DNA from: Acetobacteraceae bacterium
Lineage (GTDB): Bacteria > Pseudomonadota > Alphaproteobacteria > Acetobacterales > Acetobacteraceae
Direction: 5' to 3'
NCBI GenBank assembly: GCA_027487385.1
Contig: JAIYDS010000090.1
Coordinates: forward strand, 29,608 to 93,607
Length of the DNA stretch: 64,000 nt
Shown: piece after piece, positions 7,540 to 15,918 of the stretch
How the letters are laid out: every line of letters starts with the position of its first letter
Numbering within the stretch: position 1 is the first letter of the stretch
Notes under the pieces: model-generated
The model's database searches: none
Told to the model about the DNA's origin: nothing
The model's input: the letters and a program-made list of their open reading frames with translations, nothing else
Translations under genes and position numbers: made by a program

Positions 7540-8319
7540 ATGACTGATCCTTCTGATCCCGCGCTAGGCGCAGGAACTGGTGCCGATCGCCATCTAATGG
7601 CGCAGGTGTTCGACGAACTCGACCTCGACGCCTGGCGCCAAGAGCTTACCGTTGGGCGCGCCCAAAGGGCGGCAGAACTCATCACAAAGCTCGCCGCCTT
7701 GCGCCAGGGATCATCGGTCGTCGACTTCGGCTGCGGATCAGGCGCCATCGCGCACGCGCTGGCCTCTACAGGCATCTCAGTATGTGGCATAGATCGAAGC
7801 GAAGCGGCGATCATAGAAGCACGCGCTGGAGCACCCGCGTTGTGTTCGTTTGAGCACGCTGACTGGCTTGAGCTGACGCTGGAGCGGAGCTTCGATTGCG
7901 CCCTCTTCTGGTACACAACTTTATGCGCCGGAACAGAGCGCGACATAAGCGCCTTGCGTATGGCGCGAAGGCAGCTGAAGTCCGGCGGCGTGCTTCTCCT
8001 CGAAACACGCAACTGGGACCGTCAGCCGCGACAGTTTGATATCCGGTCAGACCGCGCTGGCCCCGATTTCGTCCTGACCGAAACGCACCGCTACGATGCC
8101 GCGTCCGGCGTGCAGACTACCGAGCAGACATTTGAATTTGTGGATCGTCTGATCTCGCGCGTCTACCAAACGCGGCGTTACTCTTTCCTGGATCTGCGCA
8201 CGATGTGTCTTGAGGCTGGGTTCGAGCAGGTCGAAGCCTTCGATGAGACAAACGCGGAACTCTCGAACGAGAGTGAGCGCCTCATCCTGCGCGCCCGAGC
8301 CAACGGGTGCTCGCGATGA
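7540..8319 (+). CDS. Class I SAM-dependent methyltransferase (first gene of sugar operon)
   Basis: A 259-residue methyltransferase. Motif I, VVDFGCGSGAIAHALA (about residues 59-74), binds S-adenosylmethionine; GICGIDRSE-like acidic end of strand 2 follows as VCGIDRSEAAI; later strand SGGVLLLETRNWDR is typical of small-molecule methylases. No nucleic-acid or protein-substrate domain is seen, so a small molecule or sugar is likely. ATG at 7540 was chosen because upstream sequence in frame comes from the IS256 relic; GGGGAG sits immediately before it. It overlaps the next gene by four bases. Codon use is visibly more A/T-rich than the flanking phage and nar genes. Substrate unknown; likely an O- or N-methyl group on the pathway product. 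Confidence 0.82.
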   Translation: MTDPSDPALGAGTGADRHLMAQVFDELDLDAWRQELTVGRAQRAAELITKLAALRQGSSVVDFGCGSGAIAHALASTGISVCGIDRSEAAIIEARAGAPALCSFEHADWLELTLERSFDCALFWYTTLCAGTERDISALRMARRQLKSGGVLLLETRNWDRQPRQFDIRSDRAGPDFVLTETHRYDAASGVQTTEQTFEFVDRLISRVYQTRRYSFLDLRTMCLEAGFEQVEAFDETNAELSNESERLILRARANGCSR

Positions 8320-9533
8320 TCTTCCCGATAGCCTTGCGCCAAGGGCTTTCCGCCGAACACGCTGAAAGATGGCACGAATTTTATGCGCACGCGTCGGATC
8401 GTAACCGAAAGCGAGAAGATGGTATTTGGAGGCGCACACAAGAAAGCTGGAACGCCTCCGAATCCGGGTGGCAGTGCCCAAGTGATCAGCGAAGGCGCAT
8501 CGTACACTACACCCACGAATACGACGTAGCGATTCGGGACGGCCAATTTTACCTTCTCATGACAAAGGCCTACGTGTATTTTTCTTTGTCATTACCTGAT
8601 GTGGAGTTGCGCCTCGAGATTTTGCGCATCAGATCAGCGCTAGAACGCGGCGGTTGGCGACCGGACGAGAAGGACGGCGTCACTGGATGGAGATTCAAGG
8701 ATCTGCGCTGCGACATCGTAGAGGCGGAGCAGCATGGTGAAGACATCCGTGCCGGCAGAGTGCTCCCAGCCAACTATCGCTCCGTGGACGTCACCATTGG
8801 CACGCTGCGGTACGAGGAAGTTGATCATCGCCTGCCCTGGGAGGTTCTCGCCAAGGGCATGCGCCGAAAGGACGAACGCGAAAACCCGACCATCATTCCC
8901 GATCTAAGTGCCTTGACCTCGCTTTGCCCCTTCCAGGTCGAACTCGGTTGCGGTGCGTCAATCGAGGCGGGCGTCCCACCTCTGCATCATCTGCACGAAC
9001 TCTACCGCGTGACTGAAATGGACTCGGGCCGGTTCATTTTTGGAGGCGTCCACGACGATCTGATTGCGCGCCTGCTAATATCTCCAGGCCATGAATTTGC
9101 ACGTCTTGGGACGCTTTTTACCGCGAGCTTCTTGGCAGAGCCGACGCCAGCCCATAACGCATTGCTTGCGCTGCGGAAGGCGGGACGGCTTGTCGGAGAC
9201 ATCATGACAAACAATTTCGACGGCCTCGCCCACCGCGTCGGTCTTCGCGAACACTTCCTGCGTCGCTACGACGAGACGATTCCTGACATTTCGCTCAAGA
9301 CTGAAGCCAAGGCGCTGCTGGTTATCGGGAGCCATGCTGACCGCCGCCGGGTGCAGGCGCGCGCCCGTGCGCGTGGCATGAAAGTTATCTATCTCGACCC
9401 AGAGGGGTATTGGCTCGATGGGCGCTTTATCGAATATCCGCTCGAAGGACCGCGCAATGGCGACTTAGTTTGCCGCAAAGGAGCATCCGACGGTCTCACG
9501 GAATTATGCGCGTTGATGGGGATTGATCCGTGA
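8316..9533 (+). CDS. SIR2-like (sirtuin-fold) protein with an N-terminal extension
   Basis: A 405-residue protein beginning on an ATGA overlap. From about residue 207 it carries sirtuin marks: GCGASIEAGVPP (the GAG-S nucleotide loop), TNNFDGLAHRVGL (the TQN-D-GL loop) at 298, and VIGSHADRR with KVIYLDPEG at the end of the Rossmann fold. The Gln of TQN is Asn, there are no zinc-finger cysteines, and the catalytic His position is uncertain (REHF is the nearest). The first 200 residues are not recognised. Such zinc-less SIR2 domains often hydrolyse NAD or remove acyl groups. Within this operon a deacylase or NAD-using tailoring role is more natural than phage defence, but both are inference. Confidence 0.7.
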   Translation: MIFPIALRQGLSAEHAERWHEFYAHASDRNRKREDGIWRRTQESWNASESGWQCPSDQRRRIVHYTHEYDVAIRDGQFYLLMTKAYVYFSLSLPDVELRLEILRIRSALERGGWRPDEKDGVTGWRFKDLRCDIVEAEQHGEDIRAGRVLPANYRSVDVTIGTLRYEEVDHRLPWEVLAKGMRRKDERENPTIIPDLSALTSLCPFQVELGCGASIEAGVPPLHHLHELYRVTEMDSGRFIFGGVHDDLIARLLISPGHEFARLGTLFTASFLAEPTPAHNALLALRKAGRLVGDIMTNNFDGLAHRVGLREHFLRRYDETIPDISLKTEAKALLVIGSHADRRRVQARARARGMKVIYLDPEGYWLDGRFIEYPLEGPRNGDLVCRKGASDGLTELCALMGIDP

Positions 9534-10267
9534 CGGCTGCGAACTTGCTTTCCGCGTCCGCGGTCTCGTTTCGACAAGCGTCCACCGATGAGGCGCTTCA
9601 GCGGGAATTGGCAGAGTGGTGGAGCGGCTGGGTCGCCGATCGCCCGCATCTGTACAATGGTGCATTGCTTGGGGTGCAATCGTGCGACGCGCGCGCCGAT
9701 GGCGGCGTCGAGATCGTCTGGTTTGTGACAAGCTACGCTCACTACTTACAGCGTGCCACATCCTCGCCTGTGTCTTCACCCGCGCGCGCGCTCTTCTGCT
9801 CGCTCGCCCTCCTTTCCGCCTCGGGCTCCCTCGTAATCGGGCAGATGTCCGATCGTACCTCGTCTCCGGGCCGGCTCCAGTTGCCGGGCGGAAACATCGA
9901 CACAGAGCCTTCTGGCCACCTGTCGATCGGTCACTGCGCTCAAGAGGCGCGCCGTGAATTCGACGAAGAAACCGGAGTGCCAATTGATGGCATGCCTATC
10001 AAGTTGTGGCGCATCAAGACTGGCGGTGCCCATGGCGATGTCGGGCTCATTTTTCTTTGCCGCTCCGCGCTCGCCGACGAAGACATTCAAGGCGCTTTTG
10101 CCGCTCACTTGAAGGCAAGCGACACGAAAGGCGAGTCCCCCGAATTCTCGCGCCTAGTCTTGATGCAGCCATCGCGCTTTCAGGCTGATGATGTGGGGCC
10201 TTGCGTAGATTATCTCCCAGCGGTGATGGCGCTGTTAGCGCGTCTGGACCCTGAGTTGCCCGCATGA
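9530..10267 (+). CDS. NUDIX hydrolase-like protein
   Basis: A 245-residue protein starting on GTGA overlapping the SIR2-like gene. The NUDIX box core is clear, AQEARREFDEETGV (about residues 138-151), and LQLPGGNIDTE precedes it. The spacing between PGG and REF is longer than the standard box and the first Glu of the box is not in its usual place, so this is a divergent member. NUDIX enzymes cleave nucleoside diphosphates linked to another group; nucleotide-sugars or ADP-ribose derivatives are possible given the neighbouring nucleotidyltransferase and SIR2-like gene. An N-terminal region of about 90 residues is not recognised. It shares a four-base overlap with the next gene. Confidence 0.75.
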   Translation: MTAANLLSASAVSFRQASTDEALQRELAEWWSGWVADRPHLYNGALLGVQSCDARADGGVEIVWFVTSYAHYLQRATSSPVSSPARALFCSLALLSASGSLVIGQMSDRTSSPGRLQLPGGNIDTEPSGHLSIGHCAQEARREFDEETGVPIDGMPIKLWRIKTGGAHGDVGLIFLCRSALADEDIQGAFAAHLKASDTKGESPEFSRLVLMQPSRFQADDVGPCVDYLPAVMALLARLDPELPA

Positions 10268-11310
10268 CACAAGCCGTGCTCTTTCACACTCATGGCCTCG
10301 GTCGCTTTGACTTCTCCGACCTAAACGAGATCGATTTGGTAGCCATCAATGAAATCGCACGGCGCCGTGACGTGCTCTTGTGCCCCACAATATTTCTTAC
10401 TGAATGCAAGTTGGACCACTTCGAGACACTGCTTTGCGCGTATGCGCAACAAGCGCAGTCATTAGAGCGCATTGTCGGCTGGGCCATCGAAGGACCGATG
10501 CTCGGCTCTAAAGGCGGAACACCAGTCGGCGCCATATGGCGGCCAACAGCTGAACAATGGCGTCAAATGGCGCGGTGGTTTGACCTCGGCCTAAAATATA
10601 TGGTGATGGCACCCGACATATTCATGCTCGGCGACGACATCGGCCGCGACATGCGATTCGCTGATCTGATCACGCTCATCTACGCATCGGGCGGCCGAAT
10701 TGCCTTGGGTCACTTCGAAGGACAAAGCGCCGTAGAATCTGCGCGCCGTCTTGAAGCCGTCTTGGGCCACATAGAAGAACAGTTTAAGCCCTCACCATAC
10801 CTAGTTTTGACCGACCATCTATTTAACGACATGCCGCGCGCGTTCAAGCATGCCTTCCGCACATCTGCTGAAATGGCTGAACGGCGCGCCGAGCTTGCGC
10901 GGCATGAGGACCATGGGTGGCGGGCGGCGACGTTGGACGATCTCTTGGGGCATGTTCCCGCCGCCTTGCTACGCGCCGCCCGAGCAAAACGCCTTACGCC
11001 TTCGCTCAACTTTGACGGCGGACATGTCGATCTCGAAATATGTCGGCAAGTGGTGGCCTTTCTTGGCGCCAAGCGGCTCATCGCCATAACCGATCATACC
11101 GAATTGTTGTCGCTGGGCGGCGAAGTCTTGCGATTGGATGCACATACGCGGCTGCTATATCGCAGCGATAGCGTCCTTGCTGCTAGCTTTGTGACTCACG
11201 AGGAGCAGCGTGTTCACATGCGGAGCATTGGTATGAGTGAGGAGGCCATCTTTGCGGTGCAGCATGACGTGCCGCTAGAAGCCTTAAGGTACCGTCCGTG
11301 CAGGAAGTAG
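10264..11310 (+). CDS. NagA-like amidohydrolase (amino-sugar deacetylase family)
   Basis: A 348-residue amidohydrolase most like N-acetylglucosamine-6-phosphate deacetylase. Metal and substrate marks appear in order: FHTHG at residues 7-11, EGPML at 76, GHF at 149, DHLFND (family THLYNAM) at 184, and ITDH at 275 with the catalytic Asp. Unlike housekeeping NagA, the protein starts right at the HxH strand, so the N-terminal beta-sandwich half is missing. That and the operon context suggest a dedicated biosynthetic deacetylase making a free amino group on a sugar, rather than GlcNAc catabolism. Starts with ATGA overlap on the NUDIX gene; its end overlaps the next gene by 13 bases. Confidence 0.75.
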   Translation: MTQAVLFHTHGLGRFDFSDLNEIDLVAINEIARRRDVLLCPTIFLTECKLDHFETLLCAYAQQAQSLERIVGWAIEGPMLGSKGGTPVGAIWRPTAEQWRQMARWFDLGLKYMVMAPDIFMLGDDIGRDMRFADLITLIYASGGRIALGHFEGQSAVESARRLEAVLGHIEEQFKPSPYLVLTDHLFNDMPRAFKHAFRTSAEMAERRAELARHEDHGWRAATLDDLLGHVPAALLRAARAKRLTPSLNFDGGHVDLEICRQVVAFLGAKRLIAITDHTELLSLGGEVLRLDAHTRLLYRSDSVLAASFVTHEEQRVHMRSIGMSEEAIFAVQHDVPLEALRYRPCRK

Positions 11311-12353
11311 AGATCTCTGATCCAATCTGGCCCCGCGATGCGCTTGATCGATTGTTCAGAGATTGCCTACCTTCGGCTTCGCTTCAGGTTGAAGGTGTTG
11401 TTCTATGCGCTGGCACTGGTGTTCGCATGGCACCGCTCACTGAGACGGTACCGAAACCGCTCCTGCCCGCTCTCAATTGTCCGCTTGTGATGTGGAATCT
11501 CCGGCTCCTCAGTACGATCACGAGTGTCGTCTCGATCAACACGCATCACTTGAGTGAGCGATTTGCCCCAATCGTCTCGATTGGAACGCGATACAACATG
11601 TCAATGCAGTGCATACGGGAGACGAGTCTGTCTGGACCGTTTGGCGGCGTACGCGCCTGTTACCTGACCCGCTCAGCGCCCGAAGACATCGTCGTTCTGA
11701 CTGGTGATGGATTTTTTCAGGCGGACTTGCCGGCGCTCCTTAGACACCATCGCAAACACCACGCCGACCTCACCATGGGAGTTGCTTCGGTGCCCGATGG
11801 ATCTCGATATGGCGTGCTAAGCTCTGACGACAGCGGCCGCGTGTTGGCGATGCGCGAAAAGCCTCCGAACATAGGCGCCGTCTCTTCCGCAAGCTGTGGG
11901 GTCTACATTGTATCGCGTCGCGTGCTGGAGATGGTTCCAAGCGCAGGCGTACTGGATTGGATCGACATCGTCACTTTCTTGCTAAACAAGGGCAAGCTAG
12001 TCCTTGCCGCGCCGGTTGACCTCTGGCTTGACGCGGGGTCGCCCGCCGATCTGGTCGCTCTCAACCTGCGGCTTCTTGGTCATGAAACTGTTGATCTGGT
12101 TGCAGAGCGAATGTCTCATCGTAAGGTACACGCTTGGTCTCAGGGTCCGCTGGCCGCTCTGGATCCGATCGAGGCCTGCCAAAATGTGCTCTTCGGTGCG
12201 GGCGCGACGTTCGACGCGGGCATCAGTCTCACCAACGTAGTCGTAGGAACACGCGCGCACATTGGCGCTGGCGCTATTCTCGAGGATGTCGTCGTGTTGC
12301 CTGACGCGCGGGTTCCGGCCAATGCGCGTGTGAGCGGGGCGGTGTGCCGGTAA
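11298..12353 (+). CDS. Sugar-phosphate nucleotidyltransferase
   Basis: A 351-residue nucleotidyltransferase of the GlmU/RmlA/mannose-1-phosphate guanylyltransferase superfamily. The signature is VVLCAGTGVRMAPLTETVPK with KPLLP immediately after, then VVLTGDGFFQADLPAL (metal-binding DG), REKPPN, and a C-terminal GAGAILEDVVVLPDARV stretch resembling the start of a left-handed beta-helix. The glycine loop reads AGTGVR instead of the common AGGxGxR. It activates a sugar-1-phosphate, or possibly another phosphorylated alcohol, as an NDP derivative. Start is GTG at 11298, inside the end of the NagA-like gene. Together with the kinase, phosphatases and glycosyltransferases it provides the donor for glycan assembly. 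Confidence 0.83.
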   Translation: MQEVEISDPIWPRDALDRLFRDCLPSASLQVEGVVLCAGTGVRMAPLTETVPKPLLPALNCPLVMWNLRLLSTITSVVSINTHHLSERFAPIVSIGTRYNMSMQCIRETSLSGPFGGVRACYLTRSAPEDIVVLTGDGFFQADLPALLRHHRKHHADLTMGVASVPDGSRYGVLSSDDSGRVLAMREKPPNIGAVSSASCGVYIVSRRVLEMVPSAGVLDWIDIVTFLLNKGKLVLAAPVDLWLDAGSPADLVALNLRLLGHETVDLVAERMSHRKVHAWSQGPLAALDPIEACQNVLFGAGATFDAGISLTNVVVGTRAHIGAGAILEDVVVLPDARVPANARVSGAVCR

Positions 12354-13534
12354 TGCGCGTTCTCCTCCTTGCCTCGACCTTTCATCCCCAAATCGGCGGC
12401 GCGGAGACTTATGCTCTGAACATCGCGCGCGGCTTGTTTGCGCTTGGTCACACCGTCGATGTCGTCACAGATAGCGGCGCACTGCCACCCACTGACCGCC
12501 CAGCTGACGGCATTCCGATCCATCGTCTTTCCAAGTATCGGGACGCCTTCGGCGCCCAGGACCGCATATTGTGGGAAGAGATGGCCTTTGGCCTGCGGCC
12601 GGAACTGGCTGAGATAGTCGCGGCGGTCCGCCCCGACGCCATCGTCTCAAACAGCCTTGATCTATGCGTCATGGCCAAGCTCGTAAGCCTCACTCAGAAC
12701 ATACCCTGGATCGCGTGTTTCCATGAGCAAGCGCCTGAACGTGAACCGCTTGGCACAGCAACCCTTCAGCTCTGCTACGGATTGCTCCAGCCTGATGCGG
12801 TGATCGCGGGCTCTGCCTTCTACATGAAGCGCGCGACCCAATTTGCGGCGCACCGAGCGCACCTCATCTATCACGGGATCGACACGGATGCGTTCCGCTG
12901 CAGCGATGAAGCGGCTGCCGTAGTGCGGCGACAATATGGTTTGGCGCCCGACGCTTTGATCGTCGCCTCACTCGGTCGCTTCAAAGCGCGCAAGGGGTTT
13001 CTCGATCTCCTTGAGGCGTTCGCCGTCGTTCCTCGGACCGCGCAAGACCTGGCACTCGTCATCGCTGGGAGCTTAAACTCAGCAAGCTCTGAGTACTTCG
13101 CTCAGATGACGGCCGCGGCTCAGAATTTGGGGCTAAGCGACCGGGTGATTTTTGACCAGACGCTGGCGCATCACGACATCCCACAGCTGCTTTCGGGAGC
13201 CGATATTGTGGTTCAAGCCTCTCTTGAGGAAGGTCTGGGTCTCGCCTTAATCGAAGCGATGTCGTGCGCTCGCGCGGTGGTGGCGACACGGATCCCCGCG
13301 CACCTCGACGTTCTTGGCACATCTGACGCAGTGGTCCTGGCCGACCCGCAATCTCCTCGTTCGCTCGCGAGGGCAATCTCTACTCTGCGCCAAGACGCAG
13401 ACCTTAGAGCACAACTGGGCGCGCGTGCGCGCGCTCACGTGTTGAGCCGCTTCTCTTTGAAGGCAATGTCGGAAGCGACCGAGCACCTTATCCAAACATG
13501 CATTTCAACCAGGATCAACAATGCGAGTACATGA
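12353..13534 (+). CDS. Glycosyltransferase family 4
   Basis: A 393-residue GT-B glycosyltransferase. The N-terminus has the GT4 donor-domain opening VLLLASTFHPQIGGAETYAL, and the C-terminal half has SLGRFKARKGFLDLLEAF, ADIVVQASLEEGLGLALIEA (the EX7E acidic motif) and SCARAVVATRIPAH. The protein is complete in length. Start is taken at ATG 12353, overlapping the previous stop as TAATG; the GTG at 12344 in the ORF track adds only three residues. There is no signal or membrane segment, so it is cytosolic. It transfers a sugar from an NDP or GDP donor onto an unknown acceptor; three glycosyltransferases in the operon imply an oligosaccharide or multiply glycosylated product. Confidence 0.87.
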   Translation: MRVLLLASTFHPQIGGAETYALNIARGLFALGHTVDVVTDSGALPPTDRPADGIPIHRLSKYRDAFGAQDRILWEEMAFGLRPELAEIVAAVRPDAIVSNSLDLCVMAKLVSLTQNIPWIACFHEQAPEREPLGTATLQLCYGLLQPDAVIAGSAFYMKRATQFAAHRAHLIYHGIDTDAFRCSDEAAAVVRRQYGLAPDALIVASLGRFKARKGFLDLLEAFAVVPRTAQDLALVIAGSLNSASSEYFAQMTAAAQNLGLSDRVIFDQTLAHHDIPQLLSGADIVVQASLEEGLGLALIEAMSCARAVVATRIPAHLDVLGTSDAVVLADPQSPRSLARAISTLRQDADLRAQLGARARAHVLSRFSLKAMSEATEHLIQTCISTRINNAST

Positions 13535-14447
13535 CAAGATCTGGTGGAATGGCTCGATCGTGCCTTGGGATGAGGCCCGGGTTCACGTCACGTCTGACAC
13601 AGCCCAGAGAGGGCTAAATGTGTTCGAGGGATTGCGCGCCTACTGGCGCCCGTCTTCGCATGATTATGCAATCATTGGGCTGGACGCACATTTGGAGCGT
13701 CTGGAGAACTCCGCGCGTTTGCTTTCCATCCCTGCTGGCGACGTCAAGGCGCGCATGCTGTCGGGTTTGCGCCAACTGGTAGGAACGATCGAGCAACCGT
13801 CCGACCTCTATCTTCGTCCGACTCTCTATATAGATGCGGGCGCCTACGATATCGACCAAGCAAACATCGTGACGGGTGAGTTCATTAGCTGGCGCCCGGC
13901 GGCAGCCATCGAACGCCGCGCTCTCCGGTGCAGCATTTCTTCCTGGCTGCATACGCCGGCCCAATGCCTGCCGCCACATGCAAAAATTGGCGCGGCGTAC
14001 ACCGCCTTTCGCCTCGCACGGCTCGACGTGCAGGCTAGAGGTTTTGACGAAGCCCTCCTCGCAAACGCCGACGGAGACATCACCGAAACACCAGGCGGCG
14101 CCATTTTCATTGTGCAGGATGATCAGCTTGTGACGCCCCCCCTCGAGACGGGCATCTTGCCCAGTATCACCCGCCGGATAGTCATCGAAACCCTCGCTCC
14201 GTTGCTCGGCATCAGATGCAAACAACGCCGGCTTCGCCGCGGCGATATCGTTGGCGCGACAGCCGCCCTCATTGTTGGAACGCTTGACGAAATCTCTCGC
14301 ATTACCGCCCTCGATGACCACGTCTTCGGCTCCGGCCTCGATGGAGATATGGTCTCCCAATTAGACGTCGCCTATCGAAACCTATGTAGGAACGGCGCCG
14401 CTGGTGGTTGGGTAAGCCTCTTTCCTGGACGAGAGCGCGCTCAGTGA
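13521..14447 (+). CDS. Class IV PLP aminotransferase (branched-chain aminotransferase-like)
   Basis: A 308-residue fold-type IV PLP enzyme. Family marks: IWWNGSIVPWDEARVHV at the N-terminus, GLNVFEGLRAYW, LRPTLYIDAGAY, the catalytic lysine in PPHAKIGAAY (residue 155), and GFDEALLANADGDITETPGG with GILPSITRR, all in the usual order for IlvE, D-amino-acid transaminase and ADC lyase. In this operon a housekeeping role is unlikely; it could install an amino group or make an amino acid attached to the sugar. Which of the three activities applies cannot be decided from motifs alone. Start ATG at 13521 lies 14 bases inside the GT4 gene; the end overlaps the next gene as GTGA. Confidence 0.83.
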   Translation: MRVHDKIWWNGSIVPWDEARVHVTSDTAQRGLNVFEGLRAYWRPSSHDYAIIGLDAHLERLENSARLLSIPAGDVKARMLSGLRQLVGTIEQPSDLYLRPTLYIDAGAYDIDQANIVTGEFISWRPAAAIERRALRCSISSWLHTPAQCLPPHAKIGAAYTAFRLARLDVQARGFDEALLANADGDITETPGGAIFIVQDDQLVTPPLETGILPSITRRIVIETLAPLLGIRCKQRRLRRGDIVGATAALIVGTLDEISRITALDDHVFGSGLDGDMVSQLDVAYRNLCRNGAAGGWVSLFPGRERAQ

Positions 14448-15124
14448 AACCTAGCATACTTACCTTCGACATTGGATCGACGCTGATCCATCCGAACTTC
14501 GTAGCGCTGCGTGAGTGGGTGGGGGAACATACGGGTATTCGCACAGATGCCGCCACAGTCGAATACGCATTTCGGCGCGCACTCGCGGGCGACGTATTTT
14601 CTGCGAATAACGGCGAAGACGCGGCGGCGCTGCGCTTCTTCTCGTTCATTGGCTGCGCAAGTACGACGAAGGTACTTTGGCTGGACTGGTGGGCGAGCAT
14701 TGTACGATCGGGCGGTGCGGGGTCATGGCTCTACACCGTGCTTGATCCCCAGGCGCACGAGACGCTGCGCACACTGAAAGATAGCGGTTGGCGATTGGTG
14801 GCAGCTTCAAACAGTGATGGCACGCTTCGGGCCGAGCTCACCGCGTTTGGCCTAATCGAATTTTTTGAAGCCACTTACGATTCTCATGATATCGGTGTCG
14901 CGAAGCCCGAGCCGGAATTCTATCGATACGTCCTCAATGATATCGGCGGATCGCGCGCCGTCCATATCGGCGACGACTTGCTTAAAGACGTGCTAGGCCC
15001 TCTAGCCTCCGGCTTCTCGAGCGCCATCCTCTTTGATCCAGCGAATATTTACAAAGGTACGCCCCCCGGCGCAAGAATTGCGCAGCTCGCTGACCTCATC
15101 GGCACGCTGGATCGGATCGCATGA
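14444..15124 (+). CDS. HAD-superfamily phosphatase
   Basis: A 226-residue HAD hydrolase. Motif I is TFDIGSTLIHP (nucleophile Asp at about residue 8; the usual second Asp is Gly), motif II VAASNSDGT, motif III lysine in GVAKPEPEFY, and motif IV HIGDDLLKDVLG. An alpha-helical cap sits between I and II. The missing second Asp (acid/base residue) is a feature of some HAD dehalogenases, phosphonatases and non-phosphatase members, so the reaction may not be simple phosphate removal. Start is GTG at 14444 overlapping the previous TGA; the ORF-track start at 14408 lies inside the aminotransferase. Ends with ATGA overlap on the next phosphatase gene. Confidence 0.8.
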   Translation: MKPSILTFDIGSTLIHPNFVALREWVGEHTGIRTDAATVEYAFRRALAGDVFSANNGEDAAALRFFSFIGCASTTKVLWLDWWASIVRSGGAGSWLYTVLDPQAHETLRTLKDSGWRLVAASNSDGTLRAELTAFGLIEFFEATYDSHDIGVAKPEPEFYRYVLNDIGGSRAVHIGDDLLKDVLGPLASGFSSAILFDPANIYKGTPPGARIAQLADLIGTLDRIA

Positions 15125-15918
15125 GAAACGCCACCGATGATCTGAAGCTCGCTCATTACATGGCAGACGCCGCCGACATTTTGTGTCGGCGCGCTTTTGG
15201 TATGGCCGGCTCTACCACGAAGAAAGCTGACGGCTCGCCTGTCAGCGCCGTCGATGTTGAAGTGGAGCGCGCCATAACGAATCTCATCAGAGAACACCGG
15301 CCAGACGATGAGGTGTTCGGTGAAGAACATTCAGAAGGCGGCGAGCCTCTCACCGACGATGCCGTCTGGATCATCGATCCGCTAGATCACACCCGCCATT
15401 TTACACGTGTTAATCCCAACTACGGCGTGCTCATCGCCTTGATGGTTGGCGGGATCGCCGAGGTAGCGGTCGTGTCGGCTCCGAGCCTGAATCATCGCTG
15501 GGGCGCCGCGCGCGGCCAAGGCGCCAACGGCAACGGCAAGAGACTTCAAACGTCTGCAACGCCCCTTGTTGAGCAGGCGCATCTGGCGCTGGCGGGTCAC
15601 CGCGAATGGGTGAACCGCTACGATTGGGGCTCGGTATTGAAACTCATGGACCGGGTCAGCTATCTCTGCGGCACGCCGGGCGGGTTTTACCCGGCCATGC
15701 AAGTCGCTGCCGGGCAGCTCGACGCCTTTGTCGAACCCTGGGGTGCGGTGTGGGACCATGCGGCGCTCGCTTTGATCGTCGAAGAGGCCGGCGGGCGCGC
15801 GACAACACTGAAAGGAATGGCACCCACCGGGGGATCACTGCTTGTCAGCAATCGCCTCCTACATGACGAGTTATTGGATTACTTCGCGAATCCTGCGCCG
15901 GCTGGAGACGCCGCATGA
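15121..15918 (+). CDS. Inositol-monophosphatase-family phosphatase
   Basis: A 265-residue Li-sensitive-type phosphatase of the IMPase/HisN/CysQ group. Metal-binding marks: VFGEEHSE, WIIDPLDHTRHFT (family DPxDGT; here DHT), and WDHAALALIVEEAGG near the C-terminus. The DPLDHTRHF form is seen in histidinol-phosphatase-like members. It would remove phosphate from a sugar or cyclitol phosphate using Mg. Two different phosphatases side by side (this and the HAD protein) suggest two dephosphorylation steps, or one phosphatase and one modified HAD reaction. Translation is coupled at both ends by ATGA overlaps. Confidence 0.85.
   Translation: MRNATDDLKLAHYMADAADILCRRAFGMAGSTTKKADGSPVSAVDVEVERAITNLIREHRPDDEVFGEEHSEGGEPLTDDAVWIIDPLDHTRHFTRVNPNYGVLIALMVGGIAEVAVVSAPSLNHRWGAARGQGANGNGKRLQTSATPLVEQAHLALAGHREWVNRYDWGSVLKLMDRVSYLCGTPGGFYPAMQVAAGQLDAFVEPWGAVWDHAALALIVEEAGGRATTLKGMAPTGGSLLVSNRLLHDELLDYFANPAPAGDAA

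Noticed and set aside
7023-8012. 329-residue minus ORF covering the methyltransferase start
   Set aside because: Only its last 110 residues show transposase similarity; the rest is antisense to the methyltransferase. The transposase part is listed as a pseudogene instead.
8316-9533. SIR2-like gene as a stand-alone anti-phage NADase
   Set aside because: It is translationally coupled into a thirteen-gene metabolic operon and no defence partner (TIR, argonaute, HerA) is adjacent, so defence is not the first reading, though not excluded.
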